A stretch of DNA of 64,000 bases, taken from contig JAEYOQ010000037.1 in NCBI GenBank assembly GCA_023411555.1, positions 1 through 64,000 of the forward strand, in the 5' to 3' direction. Each line of letters starts with the position of its first letter. The stretch's first letter is position 1. A program made the position numbers and the translations under genes. Below the pieces are notes generated by a model. The model was given only the letters and a program-made list of their open reading frames with translations, searched no databases and was not told where the DNA came from. This stretch comes from Bacillota bacterium (lineage in GTDB: Bacteria > Bacillota > Clostridia > Lachnospirales > Lachnospiraceae). Positions 24,214-32,396 of the stretch are shown here, piece after piece.

Positions 24214-26484
24214 ATGAAAAATTATGTGGTTAATAAAACCTTATTAAAGTTATTTATCGTCCTACTACTGGCGATTTCTATCATGTTTGTTTCAAACTAT
24301 TACATATATAAAAGCTCCATGAATGCAATGTTTGAACAGGCAGAGGTTAACAATAATCTTGTTGTGAATGGTATCATCAGATCCTTTGAGGAAAGCTTCA
24401 AGGAGATTAATGACATCATATTTACCATTGAATCATTACCCTATAAGCTGTACGATTCAAGCGGTCATAACAATATTAATATGAAGAATGCCTATCTCCT
24501 AATGAAGAATGTAAAGCCAATTATTATACAGGATTACATACAGGACTTTATCATTTATTTTAAGAATTCGGATCTGGTATTAACCTTAGATGGAACAGAA
24601 AGCTTTCACAGTATATTTACCAGAAAATACAAGAACAGCAATTATGCTCCTGAATTCTGGAGAAATTATGCTGTTACAAGTCATCCCATGAAGATAATAC
24701 CAGCAGCTTATTATGAGGATGAATGGTCTTCGAATGGAACGAGTAAGAATCTCTTGGCGATTGTAGCATCGAATCAGATTAATTATTCTATAGGAACGAT
24801 CGTTGTTTTTGTGGATTTGACAAAGCTTTATGATAAAGTAAATGAAAATACCATGATGCCTGGAACATCGTTAATCGTTCTTGATAAGGACAAGAATGTA
24901 ATTATTAATACGGGTAGCTCAGATGATCTTGAGAATATGGACAGTGTTTTCTATAATTCCGGCAATAAATCCACCATTCAAAAAGGAGATTACAATTATC
25001 ATATCGTAAAATCGGATTATAACTCCTTTACCTATATCAATAAAGTACCTTACGGCTATGAAAGCTACCTGTCGACGATCAAATATAATAAAATAATTTT
25101 ATTTGTAACGACAATCATTGGTGTGCTTATATGCATTGCTCTTAGTATCTACATATACAGCCCGATAAAGAAGATATTATGGCTGGTTGGGGCACAGGAT
25201 GGGGACGAGAATCAAAATAATTATAAGTATATTTATAATAGCATTGAGAAAATGCAACTGGAAAATAAGCTTATTAATAGTAAGATGGACAATGTAAAAG
25301 AAGAGGTAATGAGAAGCATATTCTTTAAAATGATTGATGATATCACATTTTATAAGGATATGAAGGATCAAATAGATACCTATTTTAAAGCTATCTTCTT
25401 TAATAGGCAGTTTCTTATGGTTGGGTTTGATCTTTTAGATAAAAACCAGCCGGATAATATGGTTGATGATAATTTCGACATTATGCCGGATAAAATCAAA
25501 AAGGACATTGAAGTGGCACTTGAGAAGATAGGAAGTGGCAATTGTTCTGTTGTTGTATTTTATATTGAGAATATGCAATTGGTAGCATTAGTCGGCGTCA
25601 ATGACCAAATAAAGAGATCGAAATTACTAAGTGATATTGAAGGTGTAAAAGACCAACTCCAAAAGACTGTTCTAGCCAACTATACTGTCTTAGTTGCAGT
25701 TAGTAAGTTCTATACGGAACCTCAGAGCTGCAAGGACGCTTTTGAAGAAATCAAGCTTTGTTTTGCCTATAGAACCATTAATAATACGAAGTCATTGATT
25801 GACCTGGAAAAGAATGAATATAGCTATGACGTTTATATGCCCCTAAATTTTGGTGAGAAGTTGACCAATTATATTCTGAGTGCCAATGCAAGGGAAGGAA
25901 TCAAGTTTATTAGAGAAGTAATTGATACAAATGTCTCACATAATGTAAGCAATATTAAGTTCAAGTACATTATTGATAATATATTTAATAACCTGGTTAA
26001 TATCCTGGTTTATTTAAATGTGGATAAGGAAGAGCTATTGGCTACAGAAAGAGAGTGTACCAGTAAGGTCAAAAAACACTTGAATAATCCTGAAAAAATC
26101 ACAGAATATTTTGAGGATTTGGTTGAGCTTGCTGCGAAAAAGGTTCAATCTGAAAATCAAAGTAAGCTGGATAAGGATTTATTACTGCAATATATTAATA
26201 TACATTATGCTGAAAATCTTTACTTAGACAAAATAGCAGAGGAGTTTAATACGACACCCAAGTATTTTTCGAATTATTTCAAGAAGGCATTTGGTATCAA
26301 TTTTGTAGAATATCTAAACAAGATAAGGATATCTCATGCAAAGGAACTACTTAAGAATTCAGAGCTTACCGTGAATGAAATCGGCGAGCGAGTAGGATAT
26401 TTAAACCCCAGTACCTTTACGAGTACCTTTAAGAAATACAGTGGAATAACACCTTCCGAATATAGAAAAAGCGGTAAGAGCTGA
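24214..26484 (+). CDS. Membrane-anchored AraC-family transcriptional regulator
   Basis: 756 residues combining sensor and DNA-binding protein. Helix at about 9-31, extracellular sensory domain (about 32-290, Cache-like by layout), second helix near 292-314, then a cytoplasmic region of about 330 residues lacking kinase motifs. A C-terminal AraC double helix-turn-helix follows (about 655-752, with FNTTPKYFSNYFKKAFG and VGYLNPSTFTSTFKKYSGITPSEYR). Such one-component proteins sense an outside sugar and act directly on DNA. It follows the second ABC operon in the same direction and is its likely regulator. Confidence 0.9.
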   Translation: MKNYVVNKTLLKLFIVLLLAISIMFVSNYYIYKSSMNAMFEQAEVNNNLVVNGIIRSFEESFKEINDIIFTIESLPYKLYDSSGHNNINMKNAYLLMKNVKPIIIQDYIQDFIIYFKNSDLVLTLDGTESFHSIFTRKYKNSNYAPEFWRNYAVTSHPMKIIPAAYYEDEWSSNGTSKNLLAIVASNQINYSIGTIVVFVDLTKLYDKVNENTMMPGTSLIVLDKDKNVIINTGSSDDLENMDSVFYNSGNKSTIQKGDYNYHIVKSDYNSFTYINKVPYGYESYLSTIKYNKIILFVTTIIGVLICIALSIYIYSPIKKILWLVGAQDGDENQNNYKYIYNSIEKMQLENKLINSKMDNVKEEVMRSIFFKMIDDITFYKDMKDQIDTYFKAIFFNRQFLMVGFDLLDKNQPDNMVDDNFDIMPDKIKKDIEVALEKIGSGNCSVVVFYIENMQLVALVGVNDQIKRSKLLSDIEGVKDQLQKTVLANYTVLVAVSKFYTEPQSCKDAFEEIKLCFAYRTINNTKSLIDLEKNEYSYDVYMPLNFGEKLTNYILSANAREGIKFIREVIDTNVSHNVSNIKFKYIIDNIFNNLVNILVYLNVDKEELLATERECTSKVKKHLNNPEKITEYFEDLVELAAKKVQSENQSKLDKDLLLQYINIHYAENLYLDKIAEEFNTTPKYFSNYFKKAFGINFVEYLNKIRISHAKELLKNSELTVNEIGERVGYLNPSTFTSTFKKYSGITPSEYRKSGKS

Positions 26485-26549
26485 TATTCCATTTTTGTAC
26501 AAAATTATATTGACATTTACAATTTATTCATGCAGTATATTAATGTATC

Positions 26550-26615
26550 TAAACCCCGGTACCTTTAAGGAATACAATGATATAACACCTTCCTAGTGTA
26601 ATAAAACGGTAAAAG
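26550..26615 (+). pseudogene. Degenerate copy of the AraC gene 3' end
   Basis: The sequence after the AraC stop repeats its final codons: AAACCCCGGTACCTTTAAG through ATAACACCTTCC, then a region like GTAATAAAACGGTAAAAGC. It corresponds to 26403-26476, has lost about 12 bases, and is interrupted by stops (NPGTFKEYNDITPS then TAG). It looks like a relic of a partial tandem duplication or of a related second AraC gene. Confidence 0.6.
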
Positions 26616-26658
26616 CATCAATGAGGGTTAATTTCGAACAAGGAAGTGTGCGTAACTT

Positions 26659-27273
26659 ATGAGAGAACGTAATTCACAGAAATCAAGAGAAGATATCCTA
26701 ACTGCAGCAGAGTCCCTATTTGCCGAAAAAGGAATTTATGGCACAAGGGTGGATGAAATTGCAAAAGAAGCAAACATTAACAAACGGATGATTTACGAGT
26801 ACTTCGGCAGCAAGGAAGAATTATACAAGGCTGTATTAATTAATGTATATGGAAGACTTGGTAATCTGGAGCTAGATATTTTATCGGATATGATAAGTCC
26901 TGTCAATGCAATTAAAAAGCTGATTCAGATGTATTTCATATTCTTAAAAGATAATCCTTCCTATGTCAGTCTTTTGCAATGGGAGAATCTCAACAAAGGA
27001 AAATATATTAAGGATACAAACTTTACCGGAATTAAGGACCCGACGCTAGAGCTCTTAAGACAGATTATTAGTAAGGGGATAGCAGAGGGAGCCTTTCGCT
27101 TAGAGGTAGACACCGAACAGGTCATTGTATCCTTATTAACCTATTGTTTTTCTTATTTTTCCAATCGATATACCTTATCAACCCTTTTGTCTAAGAAGCT
27201 AGATAATGATGAAAATATTAGTAAACGTATCGAGCATGTAACAACCATGTTTTTGTCGTATCTATGCAAGTGA
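26659..27273 (+). CDS. TetR/AcrR-family transcriptional regulator
   Basis: 204 residues. The N-terminal helix-turn-helix domain (about 8-55) has AESLFAEKGIYGTRVDEIAK and INKRMIYEYFGSKEELYKAV, the standard TetR signature. The C-terminal half is helical and would bind a small ligand and dimerise. AAGGAAG lies 12 bases upstream of the ATG. It precedes the six-gene catabolic operon starting at 27376, whose leader contains a palindrome of TetR-operator size, so it probably represses that operon until an intermediate or substrate appears. Confidence 0.92.
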   Translation: MRERNSQKSREDILTAAESLFAEKGIYGTRVDEIAKEANINKRMIYEYFGSKEELYKAVLINVYGRLGNLELDILSDMISPVNAIKKLIQMYFIFLKDNPSYVSLLQWENLNKGKYIKDTNFTGIKDPTLELLRQIISKGIAEGAFRLEVDTEQVIVSLLTYCFSYFSNRYTLSTLLSKKLDNDENISKRIEHVTTMFLSYLCK

Positions 27274-27320
27274 AATATTCCTGTTATTCCCTGATAGGAT
27301 ATTTATGTATTTATTTTTTT
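27273..27320 (+). terminator. Weak terminator after the TetR gene
   Basis: An imperfect AU-rich hairpin (AAATATTCCT with AGGATATTT, one bulge) is followed a few bases later by TTTATTTTTTT. It would separate the TetR transcript from the catabolic operon. Confidence 0.4.
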
Positions 27321-27327
27321 GCTCTCA

Positions 27328-27345
27328 AGTAACTAACTAGTTACT
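27328..27345. promoter_or_regulatory. Candidate TetR-type palindromic operator, copy 2
   Basis: AGTAACTAACTAGTTACT has 7-bp inverted arms, AGTAACT and AGTTACT, around AACT. It lies 31 bases before the epimerase start, where binding would block transcription of the catabolic operon, and matches copy 1 at 24154 in sequence and spacing. Confidence 0.6.
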
Positions 27346-27375
27346 TACTAAATAAACAAGAAAAGAGGAAAGCAT

Positions 27376-28389
27376 ATGTGGAATGAAGAATTACTAGATT
27401 TAAAATTGTCAGAACCATCGAGTAAGCTGATCGAAGATATGGCTAAGATTGATGGGGACATACTAATTCTTGGAGCTGGTGGTAAGATGGGACCGTCCTT
27501 AGCCCTCTTAGCTAAGAATGCAATCAAGGCGGCTAAAGTCAGTAAAAGGGTGATTGCGGTATCTCGTTTTACAGATCCTGTAGTTACAAAGCTGATGAAG
27601 GATAATGAGATTGAAACAATTAGCGTAGATCTAATGAAGCCCGGAGCCTTTGACTTATTACCGGATGTAGCAAATGTAATTTACATGGCAGGACGCAAGT
27701 TCGGCACAGACGGACAAGAGGCCTTGACCTGGGCCATGAATGCATGGCTTCCTACCTTGGTTGCGGAGAAGTATAAGAACTCAAAAATAGTAGTATTTTC
27801 ATCCGGGAATATCTATCCGATGATGCCAGTATATTCTGGAGCTACCGAGGAGACGAAACCAACCCCAATCGGTGACTATGCTATGTCATGTCTTGCACGG
27901 GAGCGCATGTTTGAATATGGTTCGATTGAATACGGAACAGAAATTTTTATCTATAGACTTAATTATGCAGTAGACCTGCGATACGGCGTACTCCATGATC
28001 TTGCTACCAATATTATGGAGGGCAAGCCCATTAGTCTCACAACGACTTGCTTTAACTGCATTTGGCAAGGCGATGCGAATGAGATGGCGATCCGTGCCTT
28101 ATTACATACAGGAAATCCGGCTGTAAAGATGAATATCACTGGCCCAGAAACAGTATCGGTCAGAAAGACAGCCATAGAGCTAGGCAAGCTACTTGGTAAA
28201 GAGCCAATCTTTGAGGGACAGGAAGCAGATTGTGCATTCCTGAACAATGCAGGTCAAGCGATGGAAACCTTCGGCTATCCTACCGTATCCTTAAAGACCT
28301 TAATACGCTGGCAGGCAGAATGGATACTAGACGGAGGTCGCTCCTTAGGAAAGCCAACACATTTTGAGGAAAGAAAGGGGAACTTCTAA
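27376..28389 (+). CDS. NAD-dependent epimerase/dehydratase family protein
   Basis: 337 residues of the extended SDR type. The nucleotide-binding motif is ILILGAGGKMGPSL near 30-43. The region VVFSSGNIYPMMPVYSGATEE near 135-155 corresponds to the Ser and Pro/Tyr part of the active site, but the usual YxxxK reads YAMSCLARE near 166, without an obvious lysine at the fourth position, so the chemistry may be altered. First gene of the catabolic operon; the next gene starts immediately after its stop. Probable role: oxidation, epimerisation or dehydration of a sugar. Confidence 0.85.
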   Translation: MWNEELLDLKLSEPSSKLIEDMAKIDGDILILGAGGKMGPSLALLAKNAIKAAKVSKRVIAVSRFTDPVVTKLMKDNEIETISVDLMKPGAFDLLPDVANVIYMAGRKFGTDGQEALTWAMNAWLPTLVAEKYKNSKIVVFSSGNIYPMMPVYSGATEETKPTPIGDYAMSCLARERMFEYGSIEYGTEIFIYRLNYAVDLRYGVLHDLATNIMEGKPISLTTTCFNCIWQGDANEMAIRALLHTGNPAVKMNITGPETVSVRKTAIELGKLLGKEPIFEGQEADCAFLNNAGQAMETFGYPTVSLKTLIRWQAEWILDGGRSLGKPTHFEERKGNF

Positions 28390-29448
28390 ATGAATCGTCA
28401 TGAAAAAGCCTTATTAAAATTTGCAGAAGGTACATTTATACCAGCACATCCCTTAGCGCTAACCGCTTCCAGAAAGCTGGATGAAAAAAGGCAGAGAATG
28501 CTCACCCGCTATTATCTTGATGCCGGTGTGGGAGGCTTAGCGGTAGCAGTACACACAACCCAATTTGAGATTAGAGAGCCTGAGGTCGGTTTATTTGAAC
28601 CGGTATTAAGAATAGCAGTTGAAGAAATGGAAGCCTTTGAAAATAGAACAGGTAAGACCATTGTCAGAATCGCCGGCGTATGTGGCCCTATCGAGCAGGC
28701 AGTAGCGGAAGCAAAGATTGCCCTAAATTTAGGATATGATGCGGTACTATTAAGTCCCGGAGGCTTAAATCATCTGTCAGAAGATGAGATGCTAAAACGC
28801 AGTGAAGCAGTGGCAGGGATTATACCGGTAGTAGGCTTTTATCTTCAGAATTCGGTTGGAGGCAGAGCCTTCACATATGATTACTGGCAGAAATTCTGCG
28901 AAATTGAGAATGTAATCGGTATAAAGAGTGCGCCCTTTAATCGCTATCAAACCCTTGATGTGGTAAGAGCAGCCACCCTTTCAAAAAGAGCGGATCAAAT
29001 TGCACTTTATACAGGTAACGATGATAATATCGTGCTTGATCTATTAACAAATTACAAGTTCACCCAGGATGGAAAGACCTATGAGAAAGGATTTGTGGGA
29101 GGTCTATTAGGTCATTGGTCAGTATGGACGAATACAGCAGTAAAAATATTTGAGATGCTAAAGAGCAGGTCAAGGGATGAAGCTATTAAGGCTGATCTCT
29201 TAACACTTGCTATGGAAGTAACCGATTGTAATGCAGCTTTCTTTGATACAGCCAATGGATTTAAGGGATGCATCGCCGGGCTGCATCTGGTATTACAGAG
29301 GCAAGGCTTAATGGAGGGTATCTGGTGTCTGAATGAGAATGAGACCCTATCACCTGGACAAAAGGATGAAATAGAACGTGTTTATAGAATGTATCCTCAT
29401 CTGAATGATGATGAATTTGTGAAAAACAACATCAATAATTGGATTTAA
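28390..29448 (+). CDS. Dihydrodipicolinate synthase (DapA)-family aldolase/lyase
   Basis: 352 residues, longer than the roughly 290-300 of DapA/NanA. The Schiff-base lysine is K179 in ENVIGIKSAPFNRYQ. The N-terminal part (GTFIPAHPLAL) and DAVLLSPGGLNHLSEDE fit the TIM-barrel family, but the usual GTTGE loop reads VHTTQFEI, so it is not DapA itself. It begins at the base after the epimerase stop, so expression is coupled. Likely a class I aldolase or dehydratase acting on a keto-acid or modified sugar. Confidence 0.85.
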   Translation: MNRHEKALLKFAEGTFIPAHPLALTASRKLDEKRQRMLTRYYLDAGVGGLAVAVHTTQFEIREPEVGLFEPVLRIAVEEMEAFENRTGKTIVRIAGVCGPIEQAVAEAKIALNLGYDAVLLSPGGLNHLSEDEMLKRSEAVAGIIPVVGFYLQNSVGGRAFTYDYWQKFCEIENVIGIKSAPFNRYQTLDVVRAATLSKRADQIALYTGNDDNIVLDLLTNYKFTQDGKTYEKGFVGGLLGHWSVWTNTAVKIFEMLKSRSRDEAIKADLLTLAMEVTDCNAAFFDTANGFKGCIAGLHLVLQRQGLMEGIWCLNENETLSPGQKDEIERVYRMYPHLNDDEFVKNNINNWI

Positions 29449-29512
29449 GGGAAGAACACCAATCGGCAACGCTGGAAGGAAGCGAATGAATGGATCAAAG
29501 GAGAATGATTCT

Positions 29513-30823
29513 ATGAATATCGGTGATAGGAAGGAAAAGGTTCTTGCTGCTATTGATAAAAATCGTGAAACGATCATTCAGATTGGAGAAACGATCTTAA
29601 ATCAACCAGAGATGGGGTATAAAGAAGTTAAAACGGCCGGTCTGGTAAAGGGATTTTTTGAAACACTTGGTTTGGAGTATGAAGATTCTTTAGCTATTAC
29701 AGGCATTAAGGCTAATCTAAAGGGAAGAAGCAATAAACTTAAGGTGGCAGTAATCGGTGAATTGGATGCAGTGATTTGTCCACTGCATCCTAAGGCGGAC
29801 GTAGCGACCGGTGCATCACATTCCTGCGGGCATAATGCTCAAATTGCAACGATGCTTGGTGTTGCTTATGGGTTGGTACAAAGTGGTGTTATGGAAGAAC
29901 TAGATGGAGATGTAGCCTTTATGGCAGTCCCAGCGGAAGAGTTTGTAGAACTTGAGTACAGAGAGCAGCTTAAGAATAAGGGTGATATCAAATTATTTGG
30001 TGGCAAACAGGAGTTAATCAGGATTGGAGCCTTTGATGATATCGATATGGCGATGATGGTTCATTCCCATGCTGGTATTACCGAACGAAAGGCCTATGTT
30101 CATGGAGGTGGATCAGGCTTCGTCGGAAAAACAGTAAGGTTTATGGGACGGGAAGCCCATGCAGGAGGAGCCCCTTATGAAGGAATCAATGCTCTTAATG
30201 CAGCGATGATGGCAATTATGGGCATCCATGTTCAGAGAGAAGTATTTAAGGATGAGGATGGGATTCGGGTTCACCCTATCATTACAAAGGGTGGTGATCT
30301 TGTGAACATTGTTCCTGCTGATACTCGAATGGAGACCTATGTACGAGGGAAGAGAGTTGATGCCATACTTGAGGCCAACCAATTAGTAAATAGGGCAATC
30401 GAAGCCGGTGCTTACTGCGTAGGAGCAGAGGTGCAAATCAATGAGCTTCCGGGATACTTACCCTTGAAGCAAAATAAAGAGCTTGGTGAACTTTTTGCAG
30501 ATAATATAGGGCACTTTATTGGGAATGAGAATGTCATACGAGATGTGGATATGTGTGGCTCTACTGACATGGGGGATCTAAGTACAATCATGCCGGTAAT
30601 ACAACCTACCATGGGAGGCTTTCAGGGTCAGGCTCACAGTAAAGAATTCGAAATTGTAGATAAAGAAGCAGCCTATATCTTACCTGCCAAGGCAATGGCT
30701 ATGACTATAATAGACCTACTCTCGAATGATGCCAGAGAGGGATTAAGAATCAAAGAGGAATTTAATCCAGTATATACGAAAGAAGCATATTTGCAGATAT
30801 GGGAAGAGTTTTTAGGAAGATAG
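29513..30823 (+). CDS. M20-family amidohydrolase/peptidase
   Basis: 436 residues from the ATG at 29513, chosen because AAAGGAG lies nine bases upstream; an ATG at 29486 would add nine residues. Metal-binding motifs are visible: GELDAV, the histidines in SHSCGHNAQ, and AEEFVE. The dimerisation domain region has GREAHAGGAPYEGINALNAA. Enzymes of this group hydrolyse amide bonds of N-acyl amino acids or related compounds. Within this sugar operon it may remove an amide-linked group, but the substrate is unknown. Confidence 0.88.
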   Translation: MNIGDRKEKVLAAIDKNRETIIQIGETILNQPEMGYKEVKTAGLVKGFFETLGLEYEDSLAITGIKANLKGRSNKLKVAVIGELDAVICPLHPKADVATGASHSCGHNAQIATMLGVAYGLVQSGVMEELDGDVAFMAVPAEEFVELEYREQLKNKGDIKLFGGKQELIRIGAFDDIDMAMMVHSHAGITERKAYVHGGGSGFVGKTVRFMGREAHAGGAPYEGINALNAAMMAIMGIHVQREVFKDEDGIRVHPIITKGGDLVNIVPADTRMETYVRGKRVDAILEANQLVNRAIEAGAYCVGAEVQINELPGYLPLKQNKELGELFADNIGHFIGNENVIRDVDMCGSTDMGDLSTIMPVIQPTMGGFQGQAHSKEFEIVDKEAAYILPAKAMAMTIIDLLSNDAREGLRIKEEFNPVYTKEAYLQIWEEFLGR

Positions 30824-30872
30824 TTTGCTCACATACAAATAACATGTTACATATTGGGAAGAAGGAATCAGA

Positions 30873-32285
30873 ATGATTAAGTTTGGTACAGGTGGCTGGA
30901 GAGCATTGATTGGTGAAGAGTTTACGAAGGATAATGTAAGATTACTTTCCCAAGCGGTTGCTAATATGATGATAGCCGAGAAGAATCAGGGATGCGGATT
31001 TGTTATCGGCTATGATAGAAGGTTTTTATCAGATAAAGCGGCAAGGTGGATGAGTGAGGTTATAGCTGGCAATCAGATTAAAGTTATCTTTATTGAGAAA
31101 ATTGCACCATCGCCTTTAATAATGTACACAGTCCAAATGGAAAAAGCGAAGTATGGCGCTGCCATCACTGCAAGTCATAATCCTGCTGATTATAATGGTA
31201 TTAAAATATTCACAGAGGGTGGCAGGGACGCTACTGAGGTGGTCACTGGGACAATCGAAGGTTACATTGAGAATGTTAGTAGGGATCAGATTCAATCCAT
31301 TGATTTTGACAAAGGGGTTGAAGCCGGCCTGATCGTTAAGTCAGATCCTTTCAATGAATATATTGATTCTATTATCCGATTAATAAATATCGATGCGATT
31401 AGAGAAAAGAATCTAAAGATTTTATTGGATCCTATGTTTGGTGTTTCAAAAACCTCCCTTCAAGCAGTTTTAATCACAGCTAGATGTGATGTTGATCTAA
31501 TTAATGACAGACATGACACCCTCTTTGGAGGAAGATTGCCTTCACCAACAGAGGGAACTCTTCAGCGACTAAAGAGTATGGTAATGGAAAGAGGCTATGA
31601 TCTTGGGATCGGTACCGATGGAGATGCTGACCGTCTGGGTATCATTGATAGCAACGGTGAGTTTATTCATCCAAATAATATCCTTATATTGTTGTACTAC
31701 TATCTCCTAAAGTACAAAGGATTAAAGGGCCCGGCTGTTCGTAATCTTACCACAACCCATCTGCTGGATCGAATCGCTGAAAAGTTCGGAGAAACCTGCT
31801 ACGAAGTACCGGTAGGCTTTAAACACATCAGCTCCAAGATGGAGGAAGTAGATGCTATCATTGGTGGTGAGAGTAGTGGAGGTCTTTCCGTCAAAGGCCA
31901 TATACATGGAAAAGATGGTATTTTCGCAGCTAGCCTTCTGGTCGAGATGGTATGCGTAACTGGCAAATCCTTATCAGGGATATTAGAGGAAATATACGAT
32001 GAATTAGGATATAGCTATATGCTGGAAAGTGATTATAAATTCGATCAAGCGACAAAGGATAAATTAATTACCCTTTTATTTGAGGACAAAAGGCTTCCAA
32101 GGTTTAACTATGATATTGAAAAGATTAGTTATATGGACGGAGCTAAGGTGTATTTTGCCAATGGAGGTTGGATTAGTGCAAGATTTTCGGGTACAGAGCC
32201 TCTATTGCGGATCTATTCTGAGATGGAATCAGAAGCTATGGCAAAGGAAGTCAGCGAAGTAATGAGAGAGTTCTTGGGATTATAA
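30873..32285 (+). CDS. Phosphohexomutase (phosphoglucomutase/phosphomannomutase family)
   Basis: 470 residues. The catalytic phosphoserine is S101 in TASHNPADYNG, the metal loop GTDGDADRLG lies near 249-258, the sugar-binding loop GGESSGG near 333, and the phosphate-binding loop RFSGTEPLLRIY near the C terminus. It converts hexose 1-phosphate to 6-phosphate. The next gene encodes a GH94-type phosphorylase whose product would be a sugar 1-phosphate, so the two make a short route into glycolysis. Confidence 0.93.
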   Translation: MIKFGTGGWRALIGEEFTKDNVRLLSQAVANMMIAEKNQGCGFVIGYDRRFLSDKAARWMSEVIAGNQIKVIFIEKIAPSPLIMYTVQMEKAKYGAAITASHNPADYNGIKIFTEGGRDATEVVTGTIEGYIENVSRDQIQSIDFDKGVEAGLIVKSDPFNEYIDSIIRLINIDAIREKNLKILLDPMFGVSKTSLQAVLITARCDVDLINDRHDTLFGGRLPSPTEGTLQRLKSMVMERGYDLGIGTDGDADRLGIIDSNGEFIHPNNILILLYYYLLKYKGLKGPAVRNLTTTHLLDRIAEKFGETCYEVPVGFKHISSKMEEVDAIIGGESSGGLSVKGHIHGKDGIFAASLLVEMVCVTGKSLSGILEEIYDELGYSYMLESDYKFDQATKDKLITLLFEDKRLPRFNYDIEKISYMDGAKVYFANGGWISARFSGTEPLLRIYSEMESEAMAKEVSEVMREFLGL

Positions 32286-32290
32286 ACATG

Positions 32291-32347
32291 GGGCTGTCGC
32301 ACTGGGGATTTACCTTTCTTCCTTTAATAAATGTTTTGCGACAGCCC
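32291..32347 (+). terminator. Stem-loop between mutase and phosphorylase genes
   Basis: A perfect 11-bp stem (GGGCTGTCGCA with TGCGACAGCCC) closes a 35-base loop, 5 bases after the mutase stop. No U tract follows, so it may reduce read-through or mark an RNA processing site. Confidence 0.7.
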
Positions 32348-32396
32348 AATCGGTAAGTTTATACCTACGTAACTAAGATGTAGCAAGGGGGTTAAT

